Source: Paguma larvata (lineage: Eukaryota > Chordata > Mammalia > Carnivora > Viverridae). Taken from it: DNA of 64,000 nucleotides. The position numbers and the translations under genes were made by a program. Positions 21,847 through 34,500 of the stretch are shown piece by piece. Position 1 is the stretch's first letter; the number at the start of each line of letters is the position of its first letter. The stretch spans positions 13,116,485 to 13,180,484 of the forward strand of contig CM057823.1 of NCBI GenBank assembly GCA_030068075.1. The letters run 5' to 3'. The notes beneath the pieces are model-generated. The model was given only the letters and a program-made list of their open reading frames with translations, made no database searches and was not told the origin of the DNA.

Positions 21847-22075
21847 TTTTTTATTTTTTTTAATTTTTTTAACATTTATTTAGTTTTGAGAGACATAGGG
21901 ACAGAGCGTGAGCAGGGGAAGGGCAGAGAGAGAGGGAGACACAGAATCTGAAGCAGGCTCCAGGCTCTGAGGTGTCAGCACAGAGCCTGACACGGGGCTC
22001 AAACCCACAGACCGTGAGGTCATGACCTGAGCTGAAGTCGGACGCTCAACCGACTGAGCCACCCAGGTGCCCCTC
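21847..22075 (-). mobile_element. CAN-SINE
   Basis: Reversed long form with the exact 15-bp target-site duplication tatactataggttta at 21832-21846 and 22076-22090. Confidence 0.96.
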
Positions 22076-22090
22076 TATACTATAGGTTTA

Positions 22091-23236
22091 GATAATTAGA
22101 AACAAAAGAAGTTAAGGAGTGCTAGGAACAAACTCAGTTGTAAGAAAAGCCAGCAAAAAACACGGTTCCAGAAAAATACAGGTCTGGTGCCATTTAAAAG
22201 AAGGGGAAATAAGTTATGATAACCCTAAATTACCAAGGAAATGGAAAATGTCTTAATATACTCGAAAAAAGTACAAAAGTGTATGACCCATTTAATACTT
22301 TCGCCAAAATAAATAAAACAACTGTTAGTTCTTTTTAAGATAAGCTTCAGTTATCTGGAATATTTATTTTACAGGATATATTCTCTTCCCTGGGAATGCC
22401 AGATAATTAGGAGGCATTAAAATAACATCTCCTAATCTTCACCAAGAGAAAGGATAACACAGGCTTAATGGAAGAACAGGATTTGGAACTTCCCACCAAT
22501 TTTATAAACTATACAGCATCCTGAGATGTAGAACACTCACATCACCTGACAGCGACGCTGCGTGGCTGCCTGTTCAATCTGCCGTGCTGATGCAAAGCGA
22601 CCTGAACTTCTGAATCTTGTCACAGTCGACGTAAATGATCCAGAGTTTCCTCTAGAAATCTGGATTATTTTGACAACACCCCCAAAATCATGTTGGAGCA
22701 AACACTAGGAAACTATGATCTAAAGTTTTCAAAATATATAATGAGATTACATAATTAGGACAACTTGGGACAAGTCTGATAGAAGAGAACAGTACTTTTC
22801 TGCATTCGCGTTGTGCCACACAGATTTTTTACCTTTAACTGTTTGAAAGGTTTGCAAAAAGCCAAAGGCTCCACTAATGAGTGGTAATAAATACACAAAA
22901 AAACATACGGTCATAAAAAAGGTTCTGAAAATTTAAGAACAGGTACAACCTTGACTTTTGATTATCGACAGTCTTTTCAGGTCAAGAGAATCCTCTATGG
23001 CTTTTTTGGTAAAGGGCTAGTTAAAAATTCTACTTCCCCAGCTTGCCTGTCTTTTCACAGGGCTATCAAAATCACAGGGCTACCTTGTAATATTTACTAC
23101 TACAGTTTCGATTCTGTTTCTGAAGTGAAACTTCTGTAAGTCTAACATTAATGACTAAGATATTGCACTATTAAAATGAGTAACACACTTCAGAGCTGAA
23201 GTGCGTAGTGGATTTGCATTTCAAAAACACCCACAA
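22091..23236. other. 3' flank of LEPROTL1
   Basis: AT-rich and unique-looking, with no repeat I can name. Some LEPROTL1 transcripts could extend into it, as further TTTATT words (AATAAA on the minus strand) occur, for example near 22360. Confidence 0.4.
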
Positions 23237-23258
23237 ACTAACGTAGATATTTAAAATC

Positions 23259-23264
23259 TTTATT
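23259..23264 (-). terminator. LEPROTL1: polyadenylation signal AATAAA for LEPROTL1 (candidate)
   Basis: On the minus strand AATAAA is followed about 20-40 nt later by a GU-rich block (tttgtgggtgtttttg, complement of 23220-23236), the expected downstream element. Cleavage would fall near 23.24 kb. Confidence 0.65.
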
Positions 23265-23298
23265 GTTTCATCATCAAAAGTTTTCTTTCCATAGAAGA

Positions 23299-23793
23299 AT
23301 GGCGATGCGGTATCAGTGCATGTTCTATGGAAAACTCACACCTCGAAGACCTAGCCTAGAGATCAGACGGCACTATGCCAAGCTAGTGGGCGAGATGAGA
23401 CACAATGCTGCCAATGCGACCGGGATACAGAAAGAATATGCAGCTGTTAGAAAAAGAGTCTATGGCCAAGTGAATAAAATAGTTGCAGTGCACTGCACTG
23501 ATATTCTAGAACGGAAAACAGGGAAGGGCCAGAGAGTGTACTTCCTGCAAAAAAAAAAAAAATCAAGTAGATCACAGGCACTGAGTTCCCGACTGTCCGG
23601 CCGGCTAGTTTGTGCACGGCTGTGCTTCCCCTTCAGGTCACATCACTGTAACGCCGCAGCCGTCTTCAGCCTGCTGTGCGAGCGGGACAGCGTCATGCAG
23701 ATATCTCGTCTGCTTCCCATCTGGCAGCTCAAGTTACCACTTGGGCGTGGCAATAAAACCTGGGGACTTTGGGCAGCTTTAGTAAAAAGCTGA
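23299..23793 (+). other. unidentified 164-codon ORF antisense to LEPROTL1 3' UTR
   Basis: An ATG in good context (agaATGG) opens 164 codons. The first 84 residues look protein-like: basic and amphipathic, for example LTPRRPSLEIRRHYAKLVGE and YAAVRKRVYGQVNKIVAV. An A13 run then gives a lysine string, and the remainder is Cys/Leu-rich and less plausible. I do not recognise a family. It overlaps the inferred LEPROTL1 3' UTR in antisense. It could be a retrocopy fragment, an antisense transcript ORF or chance. Confidence 0.25.
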
Positions 23794-25422
23794 ACAAACC
23801 CAAAATGGGTTCCCATTTTCTTGAGAAGTAAATTTTATATAAAAGCTGTCATGATCACTCGGTTTTGTCTGAAGGCAAAATAATTTTTATGTAAGTATAC
23901 TGAATAAACACACAGGTATCTCAACAAACTACTGTCGGACCAACTTGAACATTTTCGTAACTAGCTGTCGCCAAAGGTGCTGATAGTTGTTGAGACGCAA
24001 ATGACCACTACGATTCCATCATGCCTGTTTACTGGGAACTTTCTGGCCAGGTTTCCATCTGAAGCTGCTCTACAGCTGGATTTGGCTACTTTGCATTAAT
24101 TCACACGACAAATGCCATTTAAAAGGAAACGGCAGATCTATCATGATGAAATAAAAATCAAAAAAGTTGAGAGGTATACAGGAAACTTGTCTTAAATATT
24201 TTTAAATTACATATGATATAACCTTAGAGAATAAGAACTACAATTACCATAGTCTAAATCTTAAATTGGTAACGCAGGACTATCTGCAAGACTAACAGGC
24301 CGCTTGTTAACCGCGTCCAGGCCTTGCGGGCAGGGCACTCTGCATGTAGGGCACAGCAAGTACTTCCAGGTGACATAAACACCTCTAATTTAAAGTGTTA
24401 TTAAACTATATTTGAAAAGTTAATTTACTTAATATATACAATGTATAAAATAAGTTAAAAGGAGGAAGCAGGGAAAGGTTTTCTGGTCTAAGTGATGCAC
24501 GCATACAACTTTCCCTTATCAGCAGTAGTTCCACGAATGTCCACTTCACCCACGGTCAGATATGAAAGGCTGATAGAAGATCAAACATTTCACTTATAAA
24601 TAGAAAGAGGATTAAAAAAATGGAATTTCAACGTCGTTTCTTCCCACAACGCAACTCACTCTACTGTGACTCTGATAGACATAAATAAAAACCATCTCAA
24701 AAACCTGGTTTTACAAGCTTACCTTAGAGTTTAACAATAAATTCCTCTAACAATTGAGAAGAAAAGCTCTCCTTTGTAGCAATTCCATAAAATAATTTTT
24801 AATTCACAAAACACCTCCTTACTGGCAAAACCAGCAACCTTTATGGAGGGCATGGGCATTAATACTTGGCCCCTCTGAGGTATAAAAGCAGCTATATGTG
24901 TACTGAGTATACAGTCTATAAGGTATGCCAACAGTCTGCATGTTTGCATAAAATTGAGAGTGATGTCATCCTGACTGATTGAAAACTTTTTTAACTTTTT
25001 GCAATGGAGGTTAAATAATTTTAAGACAAAAGATGTCCTTTAGCCCAGTAATAGCCAGCAGAAATCTAATTCCTAACCAATGCAAATGATTATTACATTT
25101 TAAAAATGCTTAACGTTGCATGTTGATTTAAAAAAAAAATAACTAAACGGGGACACATAAATACTCAAATTCAGCAGGACACTGCAGAAAGCATACTAGA
25201 GATAAGTGTGAAATCAGTCAAGCTTTTCCAAAAGAGAAAATCCTTTTAATCCTTCAGCAAGTCTCTGTGAAAATAGTACGCTTACAATAAAAGTGAGCAG
25301 GGAGCACTGAGAATGCCCCCAAGAGGCTTGCTGTGCCGCTCGGCATTCCTGCCCCACCTCCTGTGCGCGTGGACGGCCGACAAATGACAAGAAGTCCATC
25401 TGACAACAGTTCAGTAATTCCT

Positions 25423-25539
25423 TCACCACTGCTGCCAGCTGAAGTCATCATTGCTTCCAAAGACCAAGAAAAAGCCCAGGATAGTTGCAAATATGACTGT
25501 GTTTCCTGTGAGAACGAGCGCACAAGCTCCCCACTCAAT
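25423..25539 (-). CDS. LEPROTL1: LEPROTL1 coding exon 4 with stop
   Basis: 117 nt after a cttctttccctag acceptor. It encodes [20 protein letters not shown] through FSWQQW and a TGA stop at 25425-25423. Confidence 0.98.
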   Translation of the reverse strand: MEWGACALVLTGNTVIFATILGFFLVFGSNDDFSWQQW

Positions 25540-28500
25540 CTAGGGAAAGAAGACAGATAAACGCTCGGTTAACAGATGTAGGAAAAACAGAAAGAAAATG
25601 AAAAGCAAATCTAGATTCTAGTTGTACGCCAATCATGACAGAAAAACAAGAAGATCTGTGAAGTAACTTCCACTCTATTCAGCACTTCATGGTCCTTCTA
25701 TATTGCTGTTTTTAATTTGCTTCTTTTAAAATGACAGGAAGTCATGAAAATGATCATTATTCAAAAGTTAGACTTCTGGATTCTGAGGAGGCAGCACAGA
25801 CTTCTACAACTTAATGCTTATAAAGAAATTTGCTCCAACTCTTCTTCAGCGAATCTAAAATTTTATCTAGAGAGCAGATTAAACTTAAAAGTACCAGAGA
25901 TGAAAACACACCCATGTACATTCTTTTAAAGGAGCAGGGGGAGCAGTCGCCCTCTCCATGTAGAAGGGTGGCCAGGTCCCTGGCTTCTCCCCAGCCATGG
26001 AGGAGGGAAGCTGACTGGTGAGTCTGGGAGGAAGACCAAGTACATGGAGCCCAGGTCCTTCTCTTTCAGCCTTGCCCATACAAAGAACACTCTATCTCCT
26101 CAGGCCTTTAAACGGTTACAGAGGGCGGCCTGCGGTTGTGAAGCGCCGGGTGAGCTGATGTGTCCACTTCTGAGAGTGAAGAACTGGGAAGCCAACCGTT
26201 GCTGCAGACTCCAGCCATGCTCTCCACTATCATTCTTTTTTTTCTCTTTAAAGTAGGCTTCACGCCCAGTGTGGAGCCTTATATGGAGCCTAAACTCATG
26301 ACCGTGAGATCAAGACCTGAGCTGAGATCAAGAGTCGGACGCTTACCAGCCTGAGACACCCAGGCGTCCCTCTCCAATACCATTTTTATCGGTTAACAAC
26401 AAAAAGTAAGATTATCTCTGTCCTCTAAGATCTTATGCCTCTCATGTATTTTTCGTATCATTTAACAAAACCTTTTTCCTGAGACAATTTTAACAGAGTC
26501 TAATGTAAAATTGTTAATAGAAAAATATATACACTTACCAGATGTGCTCTGGCAAATACAATAGGGAGCCCAAAAGCTGAGACAACAATGCCTGTTGTAA
26601 GAAATATGGCAAGTTCCTTACAAGCATTACTCATAGCATCTGTATCATCCACTAATCTTCTCGCTATGCAGTATGGAATAGGTGAAAGGATGTAAAAAAA
26701 CAGAACAAAGAGAGGCCAGTATTGGCTAGAAAAAAAAAATAAGTTAATGTAGTTTTTGCTATCTATGCCATTTTCCTACACATAATATACGCTTTTTAAA
26801 ATAAAGGCCAAAGAAATAGTGCAAGGTACAAAACAAGACATAGTTTAAAAATAAACAATAACCTGAACATTGAAAAGAGAAAGAATTAGAATCACAGTAC
26901 TCCTAAAGTGAATTATGACACAATGATTAAATATTTCTTATATTAAAAGAAAATGCTTTATAAATTATAGCAGTTGGAATCAAGGCCCAAAATTAAAAAT
27001 ATCTATTTTTATTTTAGGTAATAAATAAAGAGGCATATGGAAAATAGAAATAGTAATAGTAATTTCTAAAATTCAAGATTCAGGCCCTTGACTTCTGATA
27101 AATGACAGCCTTCTCAGGGTAAGGCAGGAACATCCCCAAACTCTTTAGGTCACCATGAACTCCCAAAATACTGAAATAAAAAGGTAGAAAATGAACTGAA
27201 AGTAATACTGAAGACTTTCAGTCAGAATATAGAAAATAGATGGCTTCTAATCAACAGTCTAGCTACTAGGTTGTGCCAGCGTAACTTCCTGGTCTGGATA
27301 ACACGACCACGGTTACGTAAGGACAGTCACTGGGGGAAGCCAGTGTGAAGGGTACAGGGGACCTCTCTGTACTATTTTTTTGCAACTGCTTGATAATACG
27401 TAATCAATTCAACATAGAAAGTCAAAAAAACACAAAAGCACAAAAAGTTAAAACTCTAAGCTGCCCACGTCTCCCTGCTTTCTCTTTCCTGCTCTCCTAA
27501 CAACCTTCTGTGGATCCTTCCGTACTTCCATACAGATACATTTTAACAATATGAGTCATTGCGCTTTTGCATTCAACAATGTATCTTGAACATCTTTATA
27601 CATTAGCACTCAGAGCTCTTAGCTCCTCCTCATTCTTTTTAAGACTGCCTACTATTTCCAATGATGGACATACTATAATTTAACTATTCCTCTTCAGACA
27701 GGCTGTTAGGATGCTTCCAGGTTTGTTTGTTATTATACACAAGGCTGCCACGAACATCCATATCTTCCCTACTACACATACCTTTGCAAACATCTGCCAG
27801 TAGGTTTGTAGGAGAAATTCTAAGTGGAAGGGCTAGTTCAAGGAATACATATATTTAAGAGCTACAAGCCAACTGGCTTCCAAGATGACTGCGCGAAGCT
27901 ATATTTCCACCCTATCGTACGTGACAGCGCCTGTTTGCCCCAGCTTTTACCTTCACCGAAGGATTTCATTTAATTTTGAGAGAGGCTGAGAATATTTGCA
28001 TGTGCTTATTAGTAATTTGCAGTTCTTTTTTCATACTTATTGTTCATTTTTCTATTGAGTTTTATTTTTCTTACTAATCTATTCAATTAATTTTTAAAAG
28101 TTCTTTCTATCCCATGGAAAATAGTTGCTTACATGACTTTTTTTCTTAGTCAACTGTCTCTTGACTCTGCTTCTGGTATTTATTTTTGCTGAAAAGACAT
28201 TTTACATTTTCTTGTGTTTAATTTTATCAAGAGGTGCTCAAAACTGAGCAGCAGTGCAATAACCAAAAAGTGTTTTTTGCACTTTTAAAAAGGTATGTCC
28301 TTGGTAAATGAACATTTCTTAGGATTACTTCTACGGTAGAAGCTTTCATTTAAAAAAATTTTAAAGCTTTAAAAGTAGAAAAATTTTACCCTTAAACACT
28401 CAAAAAGACAAAGATTTTACATACTTGTATATTGGAAGGGCACATCCAAGCATCAAAAACATCAGCCCAATTGCTCCTCCAAAGGACAAACTAATCAAAG

Positions 28501-31500
28501 CTGCAAAGTAAATAACCAAATACATATATTAATTAAACTAAATTAATATTATTTTTATTAATATTAATATTAGCAGTCTGAACATTACCTGTGATCCCAG
28601 GAGCAAAAAGCAAAACACAAAAAACAAATGCATTAAAAGTGAGTTATCTTAAGGGGTTCCTGGGTGGCCCAGTAGGTTAAGCATCCCAAGGTCATGATCT
28701 CTTGGTTTATGAGATTGAGCCCCACATTGGGCTGTGCACTGACAGTGTGGAGCCTATTTGGGATTCTCTCCCTCTTTCTCTCCCTCTGCCTCTCCCCCAC
28801 ACTCAGACTACATGCACACTCTCTTGAAATAAACATTAAAAAAAATAAAAGTTAGTTATTTTCAAAAGTGTAAGTTATCCATAGTCTCGAAATAAGTTTT
28901 TTTGGTGTCATCTTCAGGCAACATAAAGCAACACTGATTTTCAAAGTCCTGACCTATCGTGAGCACACCACCACATTCCCTCATTACTATCTCCATTTCT
29001 TTTTCTTTCTTTTATTAAATTTATTTTTGAGAGAAAGAGACAGAGAGTGAGCGGAGGAGGGGCAGAGAGAGAGAGGGAGACAGAATCCGAAGCAGGCTCC
29101 AAGTTCTGAGCTGTCAGCACAGAGCCGGACTTGGGGCTCAAACCCAGGAGCCATGAGATCCTGACCTGAGCCAAAGTCGGAGGCTTACCCGACTGAGCCA
29201 CCCAGGCGCCCCACTGTCTCCGTTTCTAACGAGTATCCTAGCCTCCCGGATCAATGCTCCTCCAGTCATTAGTGTATATTTACTCCACAGATCATTACAG
29301 TTTGAAAAACAGGATGTGGAGAAACTGCATTCTCAGCTGTACTGGATGTCAGAAACCTTATCGTGTGGGAAAGTCTCTCATGATCAGCTCCTGCTCCTTG
29401 CACGCACCCCCCCACTGTGCTCAAAACTAGTTAAGACAAAAGTGTCCAAGGATACCTGTTATAATTTCAATCAACTAATTTTGATATAGATCTTTACCTA
29501 GTTTACAAAACTATAGCTGGGTTTCCTCCCCACTTTCCCACATATCAGAAAATGTGCAGGATAATGGGTGCAAATCCCTCTTTGGTATCACTTTTTAAGA
29601 TAAAATAGATACATTGTACAGGTGAAACACAGTTTCTAAAATCATACACACACACACACACACACACACACGAAGCATTATATTTTACAAAAATTTCCCC
29701 CAAAGATATAAATGATCAACTTACTTTGAGTTCCATACAACCTGTATTTCTGCAACTGCATTGGCTAAAAGAATAACTTAGGTGTTTTTGTTTTTAATGC
29801 AGTCGATTAAACTTAACAAAAACGTTAAATTCCCAAAGAGCTGTAGAAGGTCTAAAAGTTACCAGGACGAAAGCTAACGTACACGAACGAAAATTAACAG
29901 TAAAGGGGTTAAATGCCGCCCAGTACTACTGATAGCCTTCTCTGAATTAAAATGGTAATAACTGGGGCGCCTGGGTGGCTGAGTCGGTTAAGCGTCTGGC
30001 TCTTGATTTCGGCTCAAGCCATGAACTCATTGTTTTCTGAGACCGAGCCCCATGTCAGTTCTGCGCTGACAGTGCAGAGCCTGCTTGGGATTCTCTCTCC
30101 CTCGTGTTCTCTCTCTCTCTCAAAATAAATCAATAAACATTTAAAAATAAATAAATAAAATGGTCATAATCAAGGACATCACTCACGTGGTAGGTTGGCA
30201 GATTTAGTTTTCCCTTAGGCCACTGATGTAGGCCATGTCAACGCTGAACACATTTATTTAGCCCTTCATGCCATTACATTTTTAGTTACGGAAAAAAGAA
30301 AGAAAAAAACCCTGCACTTTTATTTTAGAGCAAGTGAGGAACCTCAAGTTTACAATGGAGTAAACTGTAAACTGTGAGGAAAATACTGAATTTATCATTT
30401 GTTTTGTTTAGTTCGAAACAGGTCCTCAGAATCTGGCCCTGCCTGCTCTCCTGACACACTCACCCCGCGCTATTAGCCCTTGTTCTCTGCACTTCAGTGA
30501 CGCTGGTCTTCCCTCTCCTGGCAACCGGCAGGCTCCTTCTGCCACATGGCCCTTGTACATGCTGTCCTTCTACCTCCGACAGGTTTTCTTTTTTTTTTTT
30601 TTTTAACATTTATTTATTTTTGAGACATAGAGACAGAGCGTGAGCAGGAGGAGGGCAGAGAGAGGGAGACACAGAATCCGAAGCAGGCTCCAGGCTCTGA
30701 GCCATCAGCACAGAGCCCGACGTGGGGCTCGAACTCACAGACCGCGAGATCATGACCTGAGCCGAAGTTGGCCGCTTAACCAACTGAGCCACCCAGGCGC
30801 CCCTCAGACAGGTTTTCATTCATTCATTCATTTCATTCAAGAAATATTTACTTGAGATATATTTACTGCAAACCAAATAGGTAACAGGTGCTGGAGATTA
30901 TGTAAACAAACCAGACAAAACTCCACACTCACGGAGTTTGTATGCTCGTTCCATTCCCTTCCTCTTTCCTCCAAGCAAACTCCTCCATGACCTTAAGATC
31001 TCGGCTCAATCATTTCTTCCTCAGTGAAGTTTTTCCAAACCTCCTGACTCGACCAATTCCCCTTCTCACATTGATTCATTCATTCATTCATTCATTCATT
31101 CATTCAACAAATATCTCCTGAGCACCTAACGTGTCACACACTGTTCTTGATACTAGAGATAAAGCAATGAAAAAAAAATCAAAGCTCTTGCTCTCATGAA
31201 GCTTACATTCTAACAGGACAATAAAATGATAAAAAAAAAACAACCCACAAAAGTAAGCGAGCGAATGCCAAGTGCTATGAAAAAAATCAGGTAGAGGAAG
31301 AAGACAGAGTGCTTTTCGAGACACGGTGGGCTGGGAAGGCAGCTCTGACGAGGGGACATCTGAGCGGAGACTCGTGCGAAAGGAGGGCGTGCATGAGGAG
31401 GATTTCTGGGGGAAGCAGGCCAGGCAGGGCGCCCCGCGTGTGCAGAGGCCCTCGGGCCCCGTACACATTCCCTTTGCTGTTATCACTGCTATAATTTCTT

Positions 31501-34500
31501 CTCGATTTGTATCTGTCTTTCCTTGCCGGCTGTTAGCTCCGCCACGGCAGGGAAAGAGTTCTGTTAATGCTCACATTCCAGCTCTCAACACTGAATAGTA
31601 AATATTTGTAGAATGCATAAAAGGAACCCAAGGAGAAAAAAAGAGAGAAAAGGACAAAAGGGAAGAGGAGGGGAAGATCACGCCAGAGTTAAAACAGCAC
31701 GTAGCTGAAAGCCAGGAGACAATGGGTCCCTAGATCCTACTAGCCACTTACTGTCTACATAATTATTTCTGAATGTCAGTTCTTTCTTCTATAAAATGAG
31801 ACTTGGATTAGATCTAAAATGCAAATAATTCTCCGAACACCTAAAGATATTTGTTATAACACATGCTGAAGAAGCAAAAAACCATCTCCATTTTAAAATA
31901 AATTTTAATTCCAGTGTAACTAACAAACAGTGTCACATGAGTTTCAGGGAACCATCTCCACTTTTTCTTTTTCTTTTTTTTTGTTTCTATGTTTTATTTA
32001 TTTTTGAGAGCAGGAGAGACAAAGCATGAGCAGGGGAGGGGCAGAGAGAGGGAGACACAGAATCTGAAGCAGGCTCCAGGTTCTGCAGCGTCAGCACAGA
32101 GCCCGATGCGGGGCTTGAACTCACAGACCGTGAGATCATGACCTGAGCTGAAGTCAGACACTTAACCGACTGAGCCACCCAGGCGTCCCCATCTCCACTT
32201 TTTCAATGTAGTTGCTAAACAGCTAAATTCACCACTATAAATACTATATAGTAACAACTTATTTATCCAGAATATAATTTAGAATCCTGGAGGAAACAAG
32301 GGTCACCAAAGGGACAAAACAGATGTCACAAAGCCTATACACTAAGCCTATACACCATTCGTTATAAACAGACCCTTAGGCTTCTATTCAGTCAACACAG
32401 ATTTATTCATTTTTGTGATTCAATCATTGTGTGTGAATTTCAGGAGAATAAAAAAAGAATTTTAAGAGCCATCTATGTTCATTTGTAATATTTTTTCAAT
32501 AGCAATTCATATAGCCAGAACAAAATTAAGCGAAACGTAACTTTCCCTACTGAGAAATGATCGCTGTGACGTAAAATTTTCTCAGTTTGAAGATTTTGTT
32601 TCCCACATTGAAACAAATGAGAATAATAGGAGGCAGAACTGCGCATAAGCATGACCTGCCCTCTGACAGGAGAAAGGAGACTGAAAAAAATTTTAAACCA
32701 GGCAGAAAGATCTCAAAAAGCATACTGGTTTATGGTAATCTTGGCCAAAAGGCAAGTAGCTTTACTACTTGATGGTCCCTGAGGGTAACTCTTTTATGGC
32801 AGAGAACAACTGTTCATGTTCTTATCAAAAAAAAGTCTAAATGTTTTGAGTACCCTCTTAAAAAGTTAATGAAAGATTTCTTTTAAACAAATAAAAAACG
32901 AAAGCAAGATAAGATTTGAGGATCAAAAAATTTCATGTGCCATCTCACTTCCCAGTCATACCGGATGTAATAAAAAAACAAAAACAAACCCAAAAACAAT
33001 GGGGTGAAATAAATTGCTCAGAAGCGTTCTCAAAACTTGTAAAGTTTCTCCAGTCTTATGAAATCAGCAACGAGGCTGATTTACACACAAATTTCATCAT
33101 TTGTGTATAAATGGATGTCCCAAATGACACATCGATAAGGCAAGAATTTATACCGTAATCGAGTGACGTGACGAAACATTTGGAGGGCAAAACTTAGATG
33201 AGTGTAGTTTCTACTCCCAAAGCCTCTAGGCTAGGGCTGGAACAGCCCAATTATTCAAACTCTCTGGAGACGGGATGCTGATTCTGTGATTACAAAGAAA
33301 TGAGAGTAGCAGGGACCAGTTCCCCAACCTGGGAGTTACTAGAAAAATCTACCATATAACCAAATAATATGGCTTAAGAAATAAGTAATGGACTCCGATG
33401 ATAGCAACACTCCTGCCTAACATAAAGATAGGCCAACGGAAAGAAAATAACCTGATAAACATCAAAACAATAAAAAAATCTTACCGAAACCAAAAGTGTA
33501 AGTACAATTCCATCTGAGGCACTTTCACCTGATTAATATTTTCCAAGATTCCGAGAAGGACATTACAGTTATTTTCCTACAACAGAGACTCCCTACGTTC
33601 ACGACACTGAAGAAATGGAGAATCAGGAAACTAGCAACATCCTTAAAACTACAGCATTCTACCCTAACCGCCTTTCCATAACAAGGATTCAAAAAGGTCT
33701 ACGCAGTTCAGAAACAGATCGAAAAATTATATTTGTTGCTTCAATTACAAAGCATTCTATCGGAAGTGAAATGTTTTCAGCCATTAAAAATAAACTCGAA
33801 AGAGTAAAAATGGGACTGGAAAAGCAGCTCAGTAAAAGCTGTCCCGAAGGAAATAAATTATGCAGAAAAAACAATGCTATCAAAGTTCTTCACTTCCTGC
33901 TGGCCTGCCCCTGCTGCAAAGCCGCAGGTCAGGAAATCGATGTAATTCGTGGTCAAAAAGTTGAAAACGCTGTCAATGGTATGTCTAATCACCCTGACAA
34001 AATTACCAAACAACTGGAAAGATTGCAACCTTCCTTATTTCTACAGAAAATATACGAACAAACGAGTAATTTTTCGTGAAGTTTTAAAACTATTTTATTT
34101 CATTAAAAAAAACAATTAAAACTTTGAAATGTGCAAGCCTCAACGTGCAACTGTGGAGAACAGGAGCACCTCGGGGTCGCTCATACGGTCTAACCCTATC
34201 GGACAAACACCATAAATCAAAACGCATCAGTTTTTTGGAGCCTGTAAAGCTTCGAGCGCAGGTCCTAAGAGTGGATGTGCTGGCCACGGCTTCCGAAAGA
34301 ACCGTCCCCAAGTCCTTCCAGGGCTTTCCGGAGGGACTCGGTTTGGCTCAGCACCCCAAGATCGCATTTGTGCCTTTAAGTGGCCAATGACACTGATTTC
34401 CCCTAACTGGCATCTCTAGCGGCCTCGACCCCCCTCAAAGCCACTCTTCGCTCGCCTCTCGCGCGGATGCAAACTCCTGCAAAACGTGTGGGATGGCCCG

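Larger units (their letters stand above)
23237..25422 (-). other. LEPROTL1: LEPROTL1 3' UTR (inferred extent)
   Basis: The interval runs from the LEPROTL1 stop codon to the first well-formed polyadenylation site I find. No interspersed repeat is recognised in these 2.2 kb, unlike most of the window, which is consistent with retained transcribed sequence. The extent is inferred from the signal at 23259-23264; shorter forms are possible. Confidence 0.6.

Noticed and set aside
30817..31106. CRISPR-like array
   Set aside because: The regular repeats are ATTC tetranucleotide microsatellites with no spacers.
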